Part shown: positions 23,906 to 34,048 of the stretch, in pieces | How the letters are laid out: each line of letters begins with the position of its first letter | Position numbering within the stretch: position 1 is the stretch's first letter | Translations under genes and position numbers: made by a program | Assembly: GCF_003697165.2 (NCBI RefSeq) | Contig: NZ_CP033092.2 | Span: 4,712,001 to 4,776,000, forward strand | Reading direction: 5' to 3' | Length of the DNA: 64,000 bases | Source of the DNA: Escherichia coli DSM 30083 = JCM 1649 = ATCC 11775 | GTDB taxonomy: Bacteria; Pseudomonadota; Gammaproteobacteria; Enterobacterales; Enterobacteriaceae | Notes under the pieces: model-generated | What the model saw: only the letters and a program-made list of their open reading frames with translations | The model's database searches: none | What the model was told of the DNA's origin: nothing

Positions 23906-23931
23906 CCCGCCTGTCAGGGGCGGGTTTTTTT
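23906..23931 (+). terminator. Intrinsic terminator of fadBA
   Basis: CCCGCC (23906-23911) pairs with GGCGGG (23919-23924), followed by a seven-T run. It lies past the BIME and just before the convergent end of fre. Confidence 0.85.
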
Positions 23932-23936
23932 ATATC

Positions 23937-24638
23937 TCAGATAAATGCAAACGCATCGCCAAACAGGCGATCTTCCCGCGCATTACGCTCACTGCAAAAC
24001 AGGTCACGGGCAATTTTCGCCATCTCAAAACGTCCGGCAATATAGATATCATGCTCTGCCAGCGTACCATGATCCTGCAATACCGCCGTTAACACGGTGC
24101 CAGTACGCCCACGCCAGCCCGCTTCCGGTTGTTCAACCACCGGCACCACTTGTAGACCAGGATGCTTCAACGAAAGCGCCTCAAGCTCGCAGAGATCATA
24201 CAGATGCTGCTCTTCACGCCCGCCCCAGTAAATGGTGATATCACGGTTTGGGTTACGCGCCAACGCTGTCAGCAAAATCGAGCGGGCATAAGAGAACCCG
24301 GTGCCGCCCGCAATCAAAATCATCGGACGCTCTTCATCATCGCGCAGCCACGCTTCTCCGTGGGGAATATCGACCACGATTTGATGATCTTTGAGGATGC
24401 GGTCCATGACTGCTTTCGCGTAAAGGTTGATTTCAGAAGCGCCAATATGCAGCTCGATAAACCCTTTTTCATCTGGCGTCGAAGCCATTGAGAACGGACG
24501 TTTGTCGCGCTCATCCATCACTACCATCAAATACTGACCAGCACGAAAAGAAAAGGCCGCGTCTGGCACGATGCGGACACGATATACGGTATCCGTGATA
24601 GCTTCTACCGAGGTCACTTTACAGCTTAAGGTTGTCAT
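23937..24638 (-). CDS. fre: Fre, NAD(P)H-flavin reductase
   Basis: This 233-residue ferredoxin-reductase-family protein has the flavin-binding motif RPFSMAST near residues 47-54 and the NAD(P)-binding segment [13 protein letters not shown] near 108-120. It supplies free reduced flavins, for example for ferric iron and cob(III)alamin reduction. The ATG at 24638 (MTTLSC) gives the known length; the frame could extend 11 codons. It follows ubiD on the same strand. Confidence 0.96.
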
Positions 24639-24683
24639 GCGCTTTCTCTGTCGGATCGATAAATAGGGCAAAACAAACGCGCA

Positions 24684-26177
24684 TCAGGCGCTTTTACCGT
24701 TGTTAAAAATAGCCAGTTCATCCCAAATGGCGTCAATATGCGCGACAACATCTGGATCTTTTTTGATGGGACGTCCCCATTCACGCTGGGTTTCACCCGG
24801 CCATTTATTCGTGGCATCCAGCCCCATTTTTGAACCCAGCCCGGAGACAGGCGAGGCAAAATCCAGATAATCAATAGGCGTATTTTCTACCAGAACAGTA
24901 TCCCGCGCCGGGTCCATACGGGTGGTAATCGCCCAAATCACATCGTTCCAGTCGCGGGCGTTGACGTCATCATCGCAAACGATCACAAATTTAGTGTACA
25001 TAAACTGGCGTAAGAACGACCAGACGCCCATCATGACGCGCTTCGCGTGTCCGGCGTACTGTTTTTTGATCGTCACTACCGCCAGACGATAAGAACAGCC
25101 TTCCGGCGGCAGATAAAAATCGACAATTTCCGGGAACTGTTTTTGCAGAATCGGCACGAACACTTCGTTCAGTGCTACACCCAGTACCGCAGGTTCATCT
25201 GGCGGACGCCCGGTATAGGTGGAATGATAAATCGCATCTTCACGCTGGGTAATATGCGTCACGGTAAATACCGGAAAACTATCGACTTCGTTATAGTAAC
25301 CGGTGTGGTCGCCATACGGCCCTTCCGGCGCAGTTTCGCCTTGTTCGATATACCCTTCCAGCACAATCTCCGCACTGGCGGGCACTTCAAGGTCATTGGA
25401 GATACACTTCACCACTTCGGTCTTGGTACCGCGCAGCAATCCGGCAAACGCATACTCTGAAAGCGTATCCGGAACGGGGGTGACTGCACCGAGAATCGTG
25501 GCAGGATCGGCACCCAGCGCCACAGAAACCGGGAAACGTTCGCCCGGATGCGCCGCACACCACTCCTGATAATCCAACGCGCCGCCGCGATGCGACAGCC
25601 AGCGCATAATCAGTTTGTTTTTACCAATTAGCTGCTGGCGATAAATGCCCAGATTCTGCCGCTCTTTATGCGGGCCGCGCGTTACGGTGAGCCCCCAGGT
25701 AATCAGCGGCGCGGCATCTTCCGGCCAGCAGGTCATAATGGGAATGCGATTGAGATCGACGTCATCGCCAGAGACGATTTTTTGTTGGCAGGGTGCACCA
25801 CGCAGTCGCTTTGTCGGCATGTTCAATACTTGCTTAAACTGCGGCAGTTTATCAAACAGGTCGCGGAAACCTTTTGGCGGCTCCGGCTCTTTCAGAAACG
25901 CCAATAATTTACCAACTTCACGCAGCGCCGAAACATCTTCCTGCCCCATGCCCATCGCCACGCGCTTTGGCGTACCGAACAGGTTGCACAGCACCGGCAT
26001 TGAGTAGCCTTTAGGGTTTTCGAACAACAGCGCAGGCCCACCGGCACGCAAAGTGCGGTCAGCAATTTCAGTGATTTCCAGGTGCGGATCCACCGGGAGC
26101 GTGATACGTTTTAGCTCACCCTGCTGTTCAAGCAGCGTCAAGAAGTCGCGTAAATCGTTATATTTCATGGCGTCCAT
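24684..26177 (-). CDS. ubiD: UbiD, 3-octaprenyl-4-hydroxybenzoate decarboxylase
   Basis: This 497-residue prenyl-FMN-dependent decarboxylase removes the carboxyl group in ubiquinone biosynthesis. The conserved E(x)nE/D region is in GYIEQGETAPEGPYGDHTGYY (Glu290 area), and the C-terminal PPEGCSYR and DDDVNARDWNDV motifs are family hallmarks. It works with UbiX, which makes the cofactor and is not in this window. It is divergent from rfaH. Confidence 0.97.
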   Translation of the reverse strand: MDAMKYNDLRDFLTLLEQQGELKRITLPVDPHLEITEIADRTLRAGGPALLFENPKGYSMPVLCNLFGTPKRVAMGMGQEDVSALREVGKLLAFLKEPEPPKGFRDLFDKLPQFKQVLNMPTKRLRGAPCQQKIVSGDDVDLNRIPIMTCWPEDAAPLITWGLTVTRGPHKERQNLGIYRQQLIGKNKLIMRWLSHRGGALDYQEWCAAHPGERFPVSVALGADPATILGAVTPVPDTLSEYAFAGLLRGTKTEVVKCISNDLEVPASAEIVLEGYIEQGETAPEGPYGDHTGYYNEVDSFPVFTVTHITQREDAIYHSTYTGRPPDEPAVLGVALNEVFVPILQKQFPEIVDFYLPPEGCSYRLAVVTIKKQYAGHAKRVMMGVWSFLRQFMYTKFVIVCDDDVNARDWNDVIWAITTRMDPARDTVLVENTPIDYLDFASPVSGLGSKMGLDATNKWPGETQREWGRPIKKDPDVVAHIDAIWDELAIFNNGKSA

Positions 26178-26343
26178 TGTAGCCTCTTAATCTGCGCCCA
26201 TTATACGGCGTTCATCTTTGCGATGCTGTAAATTTGTTAAATTAGCGTGAACTCTGACGGTATAACGCAAACCGGGGAATATAATTAACTTAGCGTAAAG
26301 CTTTTGCTATCCTTGCGCCCCGATTAAACGGATAAGAGTCATT

Positions 26344-26832
26344 ATGCAATCCTGGTATTTACTGTACTGCAAGCGCGGGCAACTTCAACGTGCCCAGGAA
26401 CACCTCGAAAGACAGGCTGTGAATTGCCTGGCACCGATGATCACCCTGGAAAAAATCGTGCGTGGCAAACGTACTGCAGTCAGTGAGCCATTGTTCCCCA
26501 ACTACTTGTTTGTGGAGTTCGATCCGGAAGTGATTCATACCACGACTATCAACGCGACTCGTGGTGTCAGCCACTTCGTGCGCTTTGGCGCGTCGCCAGC
26601 GATAGTCCCATCGGCGGTGATTCATCAGTTATCAGTGTATAAACCGAAAGATATTGTCGATCCATCGACGCCGTATCCTGGTGATAAAGTGATTATTACT
26701 GAAGGCGCATTCGAAGGTTTTCAGGCCATTTTCACCGAGCCCGATGGCGAGGCTCGCTCCATGCTATTGCTGAATCTTATTAATAAAGAGATTAAGCACA
26801 GTGTGAAGAACACCGAGTTCCGCAAACTCTAA
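26344..26832 (+). CDS. rfaH: RfaH, transcription antiterminator (NusG paralogue)
   Basis: This 162-residue NusG-like protein has the NGN domain (residues 1-about 100, start MQSWYLLYCKRGQ) and a C-terminal domain with GDKVIITEGAFEGFQAIF that switches from alpha to beta fold. It is recruited by ops elements to LPS, capsule and toxin operons. Its stop overlaps the convergent tatD stop. Confidence 0.97.
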   Translation: MQSWYLLYCKRGQLQRAQEHLERQAVNCLAPMITLEKIVRGKRTAVSEPLFPNYLFVEFDPEVIHTTTINATRGVSHFVRFGASPAIVPSAVIHQLSVYKPKDIVDPSTPYPGDKVIITEGAFEGFQAIFTEPDGEARSMLLLNLINKEIKHSVKNTEFRKL

Positions 26833-27611
26833 AACGCAATCCCAAACAGTGTTTTGACATTGGCATCCGTGGTGGCAGCCAGCCATGCGGCATCTTCTCC
26901 ACGCCAGTGCGCAATACGTTGCAAAATATGGGGCAGATGGGCTGGCTCGTTGCGCCGGGATGATGGCTTTGGCGTGAGATCGCGAGGGAGCAGATACGGC
27001 GCATCAGTTTCGATCAGCAATTTCTCCGCCGGAATCAACGGCAACAATTCCCGCAGCTCCAGCCCGCGTCGTTCATCGCAAACCCAACCGGTAATGCCGA
27101 TATAAATTCCACACGCCACGCACGCCTGCATCTCTTCGCGTGTGCCGGTAAAGCAATGAAGAACCGCACCAGGCAGTTTATCCAGCCACGGCTCCAGCAA
27201 TGTCATAAACCGCTCGTGGGCATCGCGACAGTGCATAAATACCGGCATGTTTAATTCTGCGGCAATGCGTAGCTGGGCAACAAAAGCGCGTTCCTGCTCT
27301 TCCGGCGTCGAAAAGTTGCGGTTAAAGTCGAGACCACATTCACCAATCGCCACCACTTCTGGCTGCGCGGCCAGCTCAATAATCGCTTCTTCAGTCACAG
27401 CTTGCCACTGGCTGCTGTCGTGAGGATGTACGCCCGCCGTTGACCAACAGGACGAATACTGACGCGCCAGCTTTTGCGCCTGCTGGCTTTCACGCAGATT
27501 GGTACCGGTGATGAGTAGCCCATTAACTCCCGCGTCAAAAGCGCGCGCTACAACATCATCACGGTCTTTCGCAAATTGCGAACTGGTCAAATTAACGCCG
27601 ATATCAAACAT
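26829..27611 (-). CDS. tatD: TatD, metal-dependent 3'-5' DNase
   Basis: This 260-residue TIM-barrel metallohydrolase opens with FDIGVNLT rather than the commoner DxHxH and carries the further ligand segments GECGLDF, MHCRDAH, LHCFTG and LIETDAPYL. It is a Mg-dependent 3'-5' exonuclease acting in oxidative DNA repair and is not needed for Tat export despite the operon. The ATG at 27611 is preferred to one four codons upstream. Confidence 0.95.
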   Translation of the reverse strand: MFDIGVNLTSSQFAKDRDDVVARAFDAGVNGLLITGTNLRESQQAQKLARQYSSCWSTAGVHPHDSSQWQAVTEEAIIELAAQPEVVAIGECGLDFNRNFSTPEEQERAFVAQLRIAAELNMPVFMHCRDAHERFMTLLEPWLDKLPGAVLHCFTGTREEMQACVACGIYIGITGWVCDERRGLELRELLPLIPAEKLLIETDAPYLLPRDLTPKPSSRRNEPAHLPHILQRIAHWRGEDAAWLAATTDANVKTLFGIAF

Positions 27612-27652
27612 CCTGTACTCCATATGACAACCGCCCTGACGGGCGGTTGAAT

Positions 27653-28429
27653 TTATTCTTCAGTTTTTTCGCTTTCTGCTTCAGCGTCGTTTTCCTCTTC
27701 CCGGTTTCGCCCTTTACCAACGTAAAAGCGTGAGAAGAAGACACCGATTTCAAACAGGCAGTACATAGGGATCGCCAACAGCGTTTGCGAGAAGACATCC
27801 GGCGGCGTCAGCAACATCCCGACAACGAATGCACCAACCAGCACATACGGGCGTTTTTTGCGTAAGTCTTCTGGCGAGGTAATCCCCATCCAGCACAGCA
27901 GCACAATTGCCACCGGCACTTCAAAGGAGACACCAAACGCCATAAACAGCGCCATAACGAAGCTTAAATAGCTCGCGATGTCGGTGGATACCTGTACCCC
28001 TTCCGGCGCGGTATTGGCAAGGAAGCCAAATGCCAGCGGAAAGACCACAAAGTAGGCGAACGCCATGCCGATATAAAACAGCAGAGAGCTGGAAACCAGC
28101 AGCGGCACCACCAGGCGACGTTCATGCTTATACAGCGCTGGGGCGATAAACGCCCACACCTGATAGAGAATCACCGGCGCTGACAGAATCAGCGACACCA
28201 TAAAGGTCAGCTTGATCGGCGTAAAGAACGGCGAGGCCACGTCGGTGGCGATCATCGTTGAACCTTGCGGCAACTGCTTGATCAGTGGCGCGGATACCAG
28301 GTGATAGATGTCATTGGCGAAATAGACCAGACACAGGAATATCACGATCACCGAGATAATGCAGTTCAGCAGACGCTTACGCAGCTCAATCAGATGCGTG
28401 ATAAGCGGTTGAGTATCTTCTACAGACAT
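27653..28429 (-). CDS. tatC: TatC, twin-arginine translocase core subunit
   Basis: This 258-residue inner-membrane protein has six predicted membrane spans, the N-terminal PLITHLIELRKRLL signal-recognition segment and SFEVPVAIVLL in the fourth region. With TatB it binds RR signal peptides. It starts 2 nt after tatB ends. The acidic tail (EEENDAEAESEKTEE) is as expected. Confidence 0.97.
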   Translation of the reverse strand: MSVEDTQPLITHLIELRKRLLNCIISVIVIFLCLVYFANDIYHLVSAPLIKQLPQGSTMIATDVASPFFTPIKLTFMVSLILSAPVILYQVWAFIAPALYKHERRLVVPLLVSSSLLFYIGMAFAYFVVFPLAFGFLANTAPEGVQVSTDIASYLSFVMALFMAFGVSFEVPVAIVLLCWMGITSPEDLRKKRPYVLVGAFVVGMLLTPPDVFSQTLLAIPMYCLFEIGVFFSRFYVGKGRNREEENDAEAESEKTEE

Positions 28430-28431
28430 GT

Positions 28432-28947
28432 TTACGGTTTATCACTCGACGAAGGGGAAGGTGCAGCGGTTTTCGGTTCAGCGTCCGCAGCAGGTTTTAC
28501 CACCGGCTCTGGCGTGGTTTCTGGCTTCTGTTCCGGCGAACTGGCCTGCGTTTGTGCAGCAGCAGGCGTTACGCCTTCATGCGCAGTTTCATTGTCTTTC
28601 ACCACCGGGTTATGGATGGTGTGCGCTTCATCGCTCGCCTTTTCAGGATCGTTTGCAACGTAGGAACGCTTCATCGACTCCGCAGCCTGGCGTAATTCAT
28701 CCATCGACGCTTTCAGTTCGGGCGTCAGGTTAGTGAGGCTCGCCTTTTCAACCTTTTTCAGACTGTCCTGAAACTCCTGGAGTTTTAACTCCTGGGTCAG
28801 TTCGTTCTGCACCGTTGTCGCCAGTGAACGCAACGCGCGAATCCAGCCCGCTACCGTTTTTACCGCCACAGGCAGTCGTTGCGGCCCCAGAACGACGAGG
28901 CCGATGATGAACACCAATAGCAGTTCGCTAAAACCGATATCAAACAC
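28432..28947 (-). CDS. tatB: TatB, twin-arginine translocase subunit
   Basis: This 171-residue protein has the N-terminal membrane anchor MFDIGFSELLLVFIIGLVVL ending at Gly-Pro, an amphipathic helix and a long Pro/Ala/Glu-rich cytosolic tail. It forms the receptor complex with TatC. It starts 3 nt after tatA. Confidence 0.97.
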   Translation of the reverse strand: MFDIGFSELLLVFIIGLVVLGPQRLPVAVKTVAGWIRALRSLATTVQNELTQELKLQEFQDSLKKVEKASLTNLTPELKASMDELRQAAESMKRSYVANDPEKASDEAHTIHNPVVKDNETAHEGVTPAAAQTQASSPEQKPETTPEPVVKPAADAEPKTAAPSPSSSDKP

Positions 28948-28950
28948 AGA

Positions 28951-29220
28951 TTACACCTGCTCTTTATCGTGGCGCTTCGCGTCTTCTGTTTTAGCCTGTT
29001 CCTGATTCGTATCCGCCTGCTTATCGGCGATAGTTTTCGCAGTAAAATCAGCATCCTGGCTGGTTTTATCCTGCTTTGGTTCATCATCGCTCATTGCTTT
29101 TTTAAAGCCTTTGATCGACGCACCAAGATCGGAACCGATGGAGCCGAGCTTTTTGGTGCCAAAAAGCAGTACAACGATGACGGCAATAATCAATAACTGC
29201 CAAATACTGATACCACCCAT
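28951..29220 (-). CDS. tatA: TatA, twin-arginine translocase pore-forming subunit
   Basis: This 89-residue protein has a short N-terminal membrane helix (MGGISIWQLLIIAVIVVLLF), the FGTKKL hinge, an amphipathic helix and a charged tail rich in Lys, Asp and Gln. It oligomerises on the TatBC complex to pass folded proteins. ATG at 29220 has an AGGAAC site upstream; a 14-codon extension lacks support. Confidence 0.97.
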   Translation of the reverse strand: MGGISIWQLLIIAVIVVLLFGTKKLGSIGSDLGASIKGFKKAMSDDEPKQDKTSQDADFTAKTIADKQADTNQEQAKTEDAKRHDKEQV

Positions 29221-29298
29221 ACATGTTCCTCTGTGGTAGATGATGATTAAACAAAGCCGCATTATACGTTACACGGCCCGCCTTGAGCGATGAAAAAA

Positions 29299-30939
29299 TC
29301 AGCGTGTTTTGCGCCAACCGACAAACCAGGCGATCAGACCACCTGCCATTAACCAGCCGGGCATCAGCCCCCATTCAGGTCGGCTGACCAACAAGAATGT
29401 GCCACTTAATACTAACGTAGCGCCAATTCCGAGAAAATAACGCGATTGTCCCTGACGTACATGATTTGACTGAAGCTCGCGGGCAATCTTATCAACACTA
29501 TGCTGTAAATACTTGCCCTGGCGCAAACTGTCGTAAACCAGTTCAGGCAGTTCTGGCATTTTTTCGACCCAGAACGGCGCTTTTTCTTTAAATGCTCTCA
29601 CCAGCGCAGGAATACCGACCTGATCTTTAATCCACGACTCCAGGAAAGGCTTCGCCGTTTTCCATAAATCGAGTTGCGGATAAAGCTGGCGTCCTACCCC
29701 TTCGACGTAGAGCAGGGTTTTCTGGAGTAACACCAGTTGCGGCTGCACTTCCATATTGAAGCGACGCGCCGTATTAAACAGATTTAACAGTACATGTCCA
29801 AACGAAATTTCGGCCAGCGGTTTCTCAAAGATAGGTTCACAGACCGTACGAATGGCAAATTCGAACTCTTCAACGTTGGTATCTGGTGGCACCCAACCAG
29901 AATCGACGTGTAGCTCTGCCACTTTGCGATAGTCGCGATTAAAGAAGGCGATAAAGTTTTCCGCCAGATAGCGTTTATCTTCTTTGTTTAGCGAGCCAAC
30001 AATCCCGCAATCAATGCCGATATATTTCGGGTTTTCCGGGTGTTCATAGCTTACGAAGATGTTGCCAGGGTGCATATCAGCATGGAAAAAGCTGTCGCGA
30101 AAGACCTGAGTGAAGAACACCTGCACGCCGCGTTCCGCCAGCAATTTCATGTTGGTGCCGTTTTTCTCCAGCGTCGCAACATCAGACACCGGAATGCCGT
30201 AAATACGCTCCATCACCATCATCCCTTCACTACAATAGTCAGGGTAAACTTCCGGGATGTAGAGCATCGGGCTGTCTTCAAAATTGCGTCGAAGCTGAAT
30301 GGCGTTGGCAGATTCCCGCAGCAAATTCAGTTCATCAATCAAGGTCTTTTCGTACTCGCGCACCACTTCGGTTGGGCGCAGACGGCGACCATCCGGCAGC
30401 AAACGCGGCACCCAGCGAGCCAGACGGTAAATAAGTTTCAGATCCGCTTTAATGACCGGCAAAATATCCGGGCGGATAACTTTAATCACCACCTCTTTAC
30501 CATTCGATTTCAATCGCGCGGTATGAACCTGGGCGATAGAAGCAGAAGCCAGCGGCTTGATTTCAAAATCGTCAAACCACGCTTCTACCGGCAAGCCGCC
30601 CATTGCAGCTTCAATCTGCTGCTTCGCCAGCTTGCCATCAAACGGAGCGACTTTGTCCTGCAATAACGCCAGCTGATCGGCAATATGCGGCGGAAAAAGA
30701 TCGCGGCGGGTTGATAACATCTGCCCGAACTTGATCCATACCGGTCCCAGTTCTTGCAGGGCCAGTCGTAGTCGCTCACCTAAAGGTTTGTCTTTATGCC
30801 GATTTGGCATCCAGAATAATGAGTATCGCCATAGCCGTAGCGGCAGGGTGATACGCATTTTGGGGATCAGTTCATCAAGTCCGTAGCTTAAAAAAGTGCG
30901 AATGATGAAATATAGGCGCCGTACTTCACCTGGCGTCAT
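29299..30939 (-). CDS. ubiB: UbiB, ABC1/ADCK-family ATPase for ubiquinone synthesis
   Basis: This 546-residue atypical kinase-like protein has the KxGQ motif ([10 protein letters not shown]), an Ala-rich nucleotide loop ([11 protein letters not shown]) and the [10 protein letters not shown] catalytic and IDCGIVG metal motifs. Two hydrophobic helices close the C-terminus. It supports the Ubi complex by mobilising lipid intermediates. Its start overlaps the ubiJ end by 4 nt. Confidence 0.97.
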
Positions 30940-31541
30940 TTAGCCTCCAGTTTTTCCAGCCGTTTGGTCAGGGCATCAACAGCACGCTCGACGGCAGCCG
31001 TCTCTTCCGCAAACCAGGCCACTTCAAGCGGACCGGGTGCCATACGCCACTCTTCAGTAATGGCTTCCGCCACATAACATTGCTGGCGCTTAATGCCGTG
31101 ATGCAGGAACTTTGCGCCTCCGCGCAGGGCTTTGCTGATACCTTCAGCGGCGATATCACCGGTATAAGGGGCCAGCAGTTCCGCAGGGTCGAACTCTGCC
31201 AGATCTGCCAGCGCAACGAAGTTTTGCACCACCTGAATATCACCCTGCACTTCCAGCTCACCACTGCGAATCAGTGCGGCAAGCTGCTGGCGATCGCGAA
31301 GTTTCGGCAACACGCTGGCGTAAGCGATAACGGTGCAGTCAGCATCGCCTGCCCATTCGCCCAGTACATCGACCTGGCGTTCGCTGAACACCAGAATCAA
31401 TGACGTCGAAAAGCCTTTTACCTCCACGCGCAGCACTTTGCCCAACAGACGCGAGCGGGCCGTTTTCAGCGCGGGTGAGCGATACAGGAAGGTGTTGAGC
31501 AGACTTTCAATTCCTGCCGTCACTAAAGGTTTAAAAGGCAT
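30936..31541 (-). CDS. ubiJ: UbiJ (YigP), SCP2-domain ubiquinone accessory factor
   Basis: This 201-residue protein has an N-terminal SCP2-like lipid-binding domain and a C-terminal coiled coil ([18 protein letters not shown]). With UbiK it scaffolds the soluble Ubi metabolon. The ATG at 31541 follows CAGGAGACC. In E. coli the 3' half of this gene has also been reported to specify an sRNA, EsrE; I cannot confirm that from sequence alone. Confidence 0.95.
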
Positions 31542-31554
31542 TTCCGGTCTCCTG

Positions 31555-32310
31555 TCAGAACTTATAACCACGATGCAGCGCCACAACCCCTGCCGTCAGA
31601 TTGTAGTAGTCGACACTTTCGAATCCGGCATCCTGCATCATGGTTTTCAGGGTATCCTGATCGGGATGCATACGGATGGATTCTGCCAGATAACGGTAGC
31701 TGTCGGCGTCGTTCGCGACCAGTGAGCCAATACGCGGCAGCACATGGAAGGAGTATGCATCATAGGCTTTGCTCAGCGGCTCGATAATTGGCTTCGAGAA
31801 CTCAAGTACCAGCAGGCGGCCGCCGGGTTTCAGCACGCGATACATTGAACGCAGTGCTTTATCTTTGTCGGTGACGTTACGCAGACCAAACGAAATGGTG
31901 ATGCAATCAAAGGTGTTATCCGGGAACGGCAGCGCCTCAGCGTTCGCCTGAACATACTCAACGTTGCCAATCACACCGATATTACGCAGCTTCTCGCGGC
32001 CCATTTTGAGCATGGATTCATTGATATCAGCAAGGACCACTTTGCCAGTTTCTCCGACCAGGCGAGAGAATTTCGCTGTCAGGTCGCCGGTGCCACCAGC
32101 CAGATCCAGCACGGTCTGCCCACGGCGTACGCCGCTGCAATCAATCGTGAATCGCTTCCACAAACGATGAATACCGAATGACATCAAATCATTCATGACA
32201 TCGTATTTTGATGCCACGGAATGGAAAACGTGGGCGACCATATCCGCTTTTTGTTCCTTCGCGACGGTCTGAAAACCAAAGTGCGTCGTTTCTTGTGACT
32301 TATCCACCAT
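31555..32310 (-). CDS. ubiE: UbiE, ubiquinone/menaquinone C-methyltransferase
   Basis: This 251-residue class I SAM methyltransferase has motif [13 protein letters not shown] near residues 69-80 and the family signatures near [14 protein letters not shown] and [17 protein letters not shown]. It methylates both DMQ-precursor benzoquinols and demethylmenaquinol. It heads the ubiE-ubiJ-ubiB run. Confidence 0.97.
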
Positions 32311-32404
32311 CTCAATGCCTGCTCATCAAAAAATTGTTCCAGAAGTGTAACAGATTGGGCGTCGATGCCCTAGATTTCTACCCGGCTTAACTACCCCCAA
32401 TGGG

Positions 32405-33832
32405 CTAGCGCGACTGCTGATTATATTCATCATCGCGTTGATAAGCTTCATCATTCGGCTGCTCCGGAACCGACCGAAGTCGATACTCTTCATCCTGGCT
32501 CACCGCCTGTTCAGCCAAATCCGGATTAATCTCGCGTTTAATTTCTACCCCTAAACCGCGAAACGCTTCTGCCTGCGCCAGCACATTTCCGCGACCTGAA
32601 GAGAGTTTTTTCATTGCCTGGCGATAGTTATCCTGCGCTTTGTCGAGACTTTGACCGATCGCGGACATGTCATCGACAAACAAGCGCATTTTGTCGTACA
32701 GCTTGCTGGCGCGATCGGCGATTTTCTGGGCGTTACGACTTTGATGCTCATAACGCCACAGGTTGGCGATAGTGCGCAGCGCCACCAGCAGCGTAGTCGG
32801 GCTAACCAGCATGATATTGTTTTTCAACGCTTCGGTGATCAGCTCCGGCTGACGGTCAAGCGCCAGTAAAAAAGCGGGTTCAACGGGAATAAACATCAGC
32901 ACGTAATCCAGAGTTCGCAGCCCCGGCAGCTGTTGATAATCTTTGCGTCCCAGCAAACGGATATGGTTACGTACCGACGCGATATGTTCCTGTAGCGCGC
33001 TTTCGCGGGTGTAGTCATCTTCGGCGTTGAAATAGCGTTCATAGGCGACCAGCGTCATTTTGGCGTCGATCACCACATCTTTTCCCTGCGGCAACCGCAC
33101 GATGACATCCGGCTGCATCCGCGAGCGGGCGTCATTTTCGATGCTGACCTGGGTTTCATATTCATACCCTTCACGCAGACCGGAAGCCTCCAGCACCCGC
33201 GTCAATACTACCTCGCCCCAGTTGCCCTGGGTTTTATTGTCGCCTTTCAGCGCACGCGTCAGGTTGATCGCTTCCTGGGCCATCTGGGCGTTGAGTTGCT
33301 GGAGGTTGCGGATTTCGTGAGTCAGGGTATGACGTTCTTGGGCTTCTTTACCAAAGCTGTCCTGGACCTGACGGCGGAAACCATCCAGTTGTTCACGCAA
33401 CGGCGACAAAAGACTGTTCAGACTCTGGCGATTTTGCTCATCAACCCGACGATTACTGTGTTCAAAAATACGGTTGGCAAGGTTTTCAAATTGCTCACTG
33501 AGGCGCTGTTCGCTGTTGATCATCTGGCGAATTTTATCGTCAGCGTGTTGCTGTGCGGCTTCCATCCGCGTGGTCACTTCACGCAGATCGGCCTCCAGCG
33601 AGGTGTTAATACTTTGCAGGCTGCGCACTTCGTTATTGAGCAATTCACACTCTGCGCGCCAGTGCTCGCTTTGGGTAATTTGTTGTTTTGCCGCGCTTAA
33701 CTCCGCGACCATCTCTTCACGTTCAGCTAATTGCTCGGCTTTTTGCTGCGCATGTTGATAACTGGCAAACAGCCAGCCAATTGCCACACCCACCAATGCA
33801 ATAACTGCGTAAACCATGATTGAGAAATCCAC
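32405..33832 (-). CDS. rmuC: RmuC, DNA recombination-limiting protein
   Basis: This 475-residue protein has an N-terminal membrane helix (about 5-25), a long coiled coil (about 30-190) and a nuclease-fold RmuC domain with VVIDAKMTLVAYERY near residue 257-271. It limits inversions between short inverted repeats. In K-12 as I recall it, udp is the adjacent gene; here Block A lies between rmuC and udp. Confidence 0.96.
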   Translation of the reverse strand: MDFSIMVYAVIALVGVAIGWLFASYQHAQQKAEQLAEREEMVAELSAAKQQITQSEHWRAECELLNNEVRSLQSINTSLEADLREVTTRMEAAQQHADDKIRQMINSEQRLSEQFENLANRIFEHSNRRVDEQNRQSLNSLLSPLREQLDGFRRQVQDSFGKEAQERHTLTHEIRNLQQLNAQMAQEAINLTRALKGDNKTQGNWGEVVLTRVLEASGLREGYEYETQVSIENDARSRMQPDVIVRLPQGKDVVIDAKMTLVAYERYFNAEDDYTRESALQEHIASVRNHIRLLGRKDYQQLPGLRTLDYVLMFIPVEPAFLLALDRQPELITEALKNNIMLVSPTTLLVALRTIANLWRYEHQSRNAQKIADRASKLYDKMRLFVDDMSAIGQSLDKAQDNYRQAMKKLSSGRGNVLAQAEAFRGLGVEIKREINPDLAEQAVSQDEEYRLRSVPEQPNDEAYQRDDEYNQQSR

Positions 33833-33950
33833 AACGCCTCCTGACGCAACAACTTACCCGCACAAAATAGAATTGTGCTGTACAAACGTCCAGTTTGAAA
33901 GAAGTTTCCTGCGAGGCGCTACGCAAAACGATCGTTAATTTTCATTATTT

Positions 33951-33988
33951 TATCCCACAATATGAGATGGAGTTTATATTGTGGGATA
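33951..33988. promoter_or_regulatory. Long inverted repeat, likely operator of the IclR-family gene
   Basis: TATCCCACAATAT (33951-33963) and ATATTGTGGGATA (33976-33988) are perfect 13-bp inverted arms separated by 12 bp. They end 60 nt upstream of the IclR-type gene, where a self-regulated operator is expected. The binding protein is inferred from position only. Confidence 0.6.
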
Positions 33989-34048
33989 TATCACCTTTTC
34001 CCCACGTCATTATGTGGAACACTTCAGCAATATCATCAGGAGAAACGT

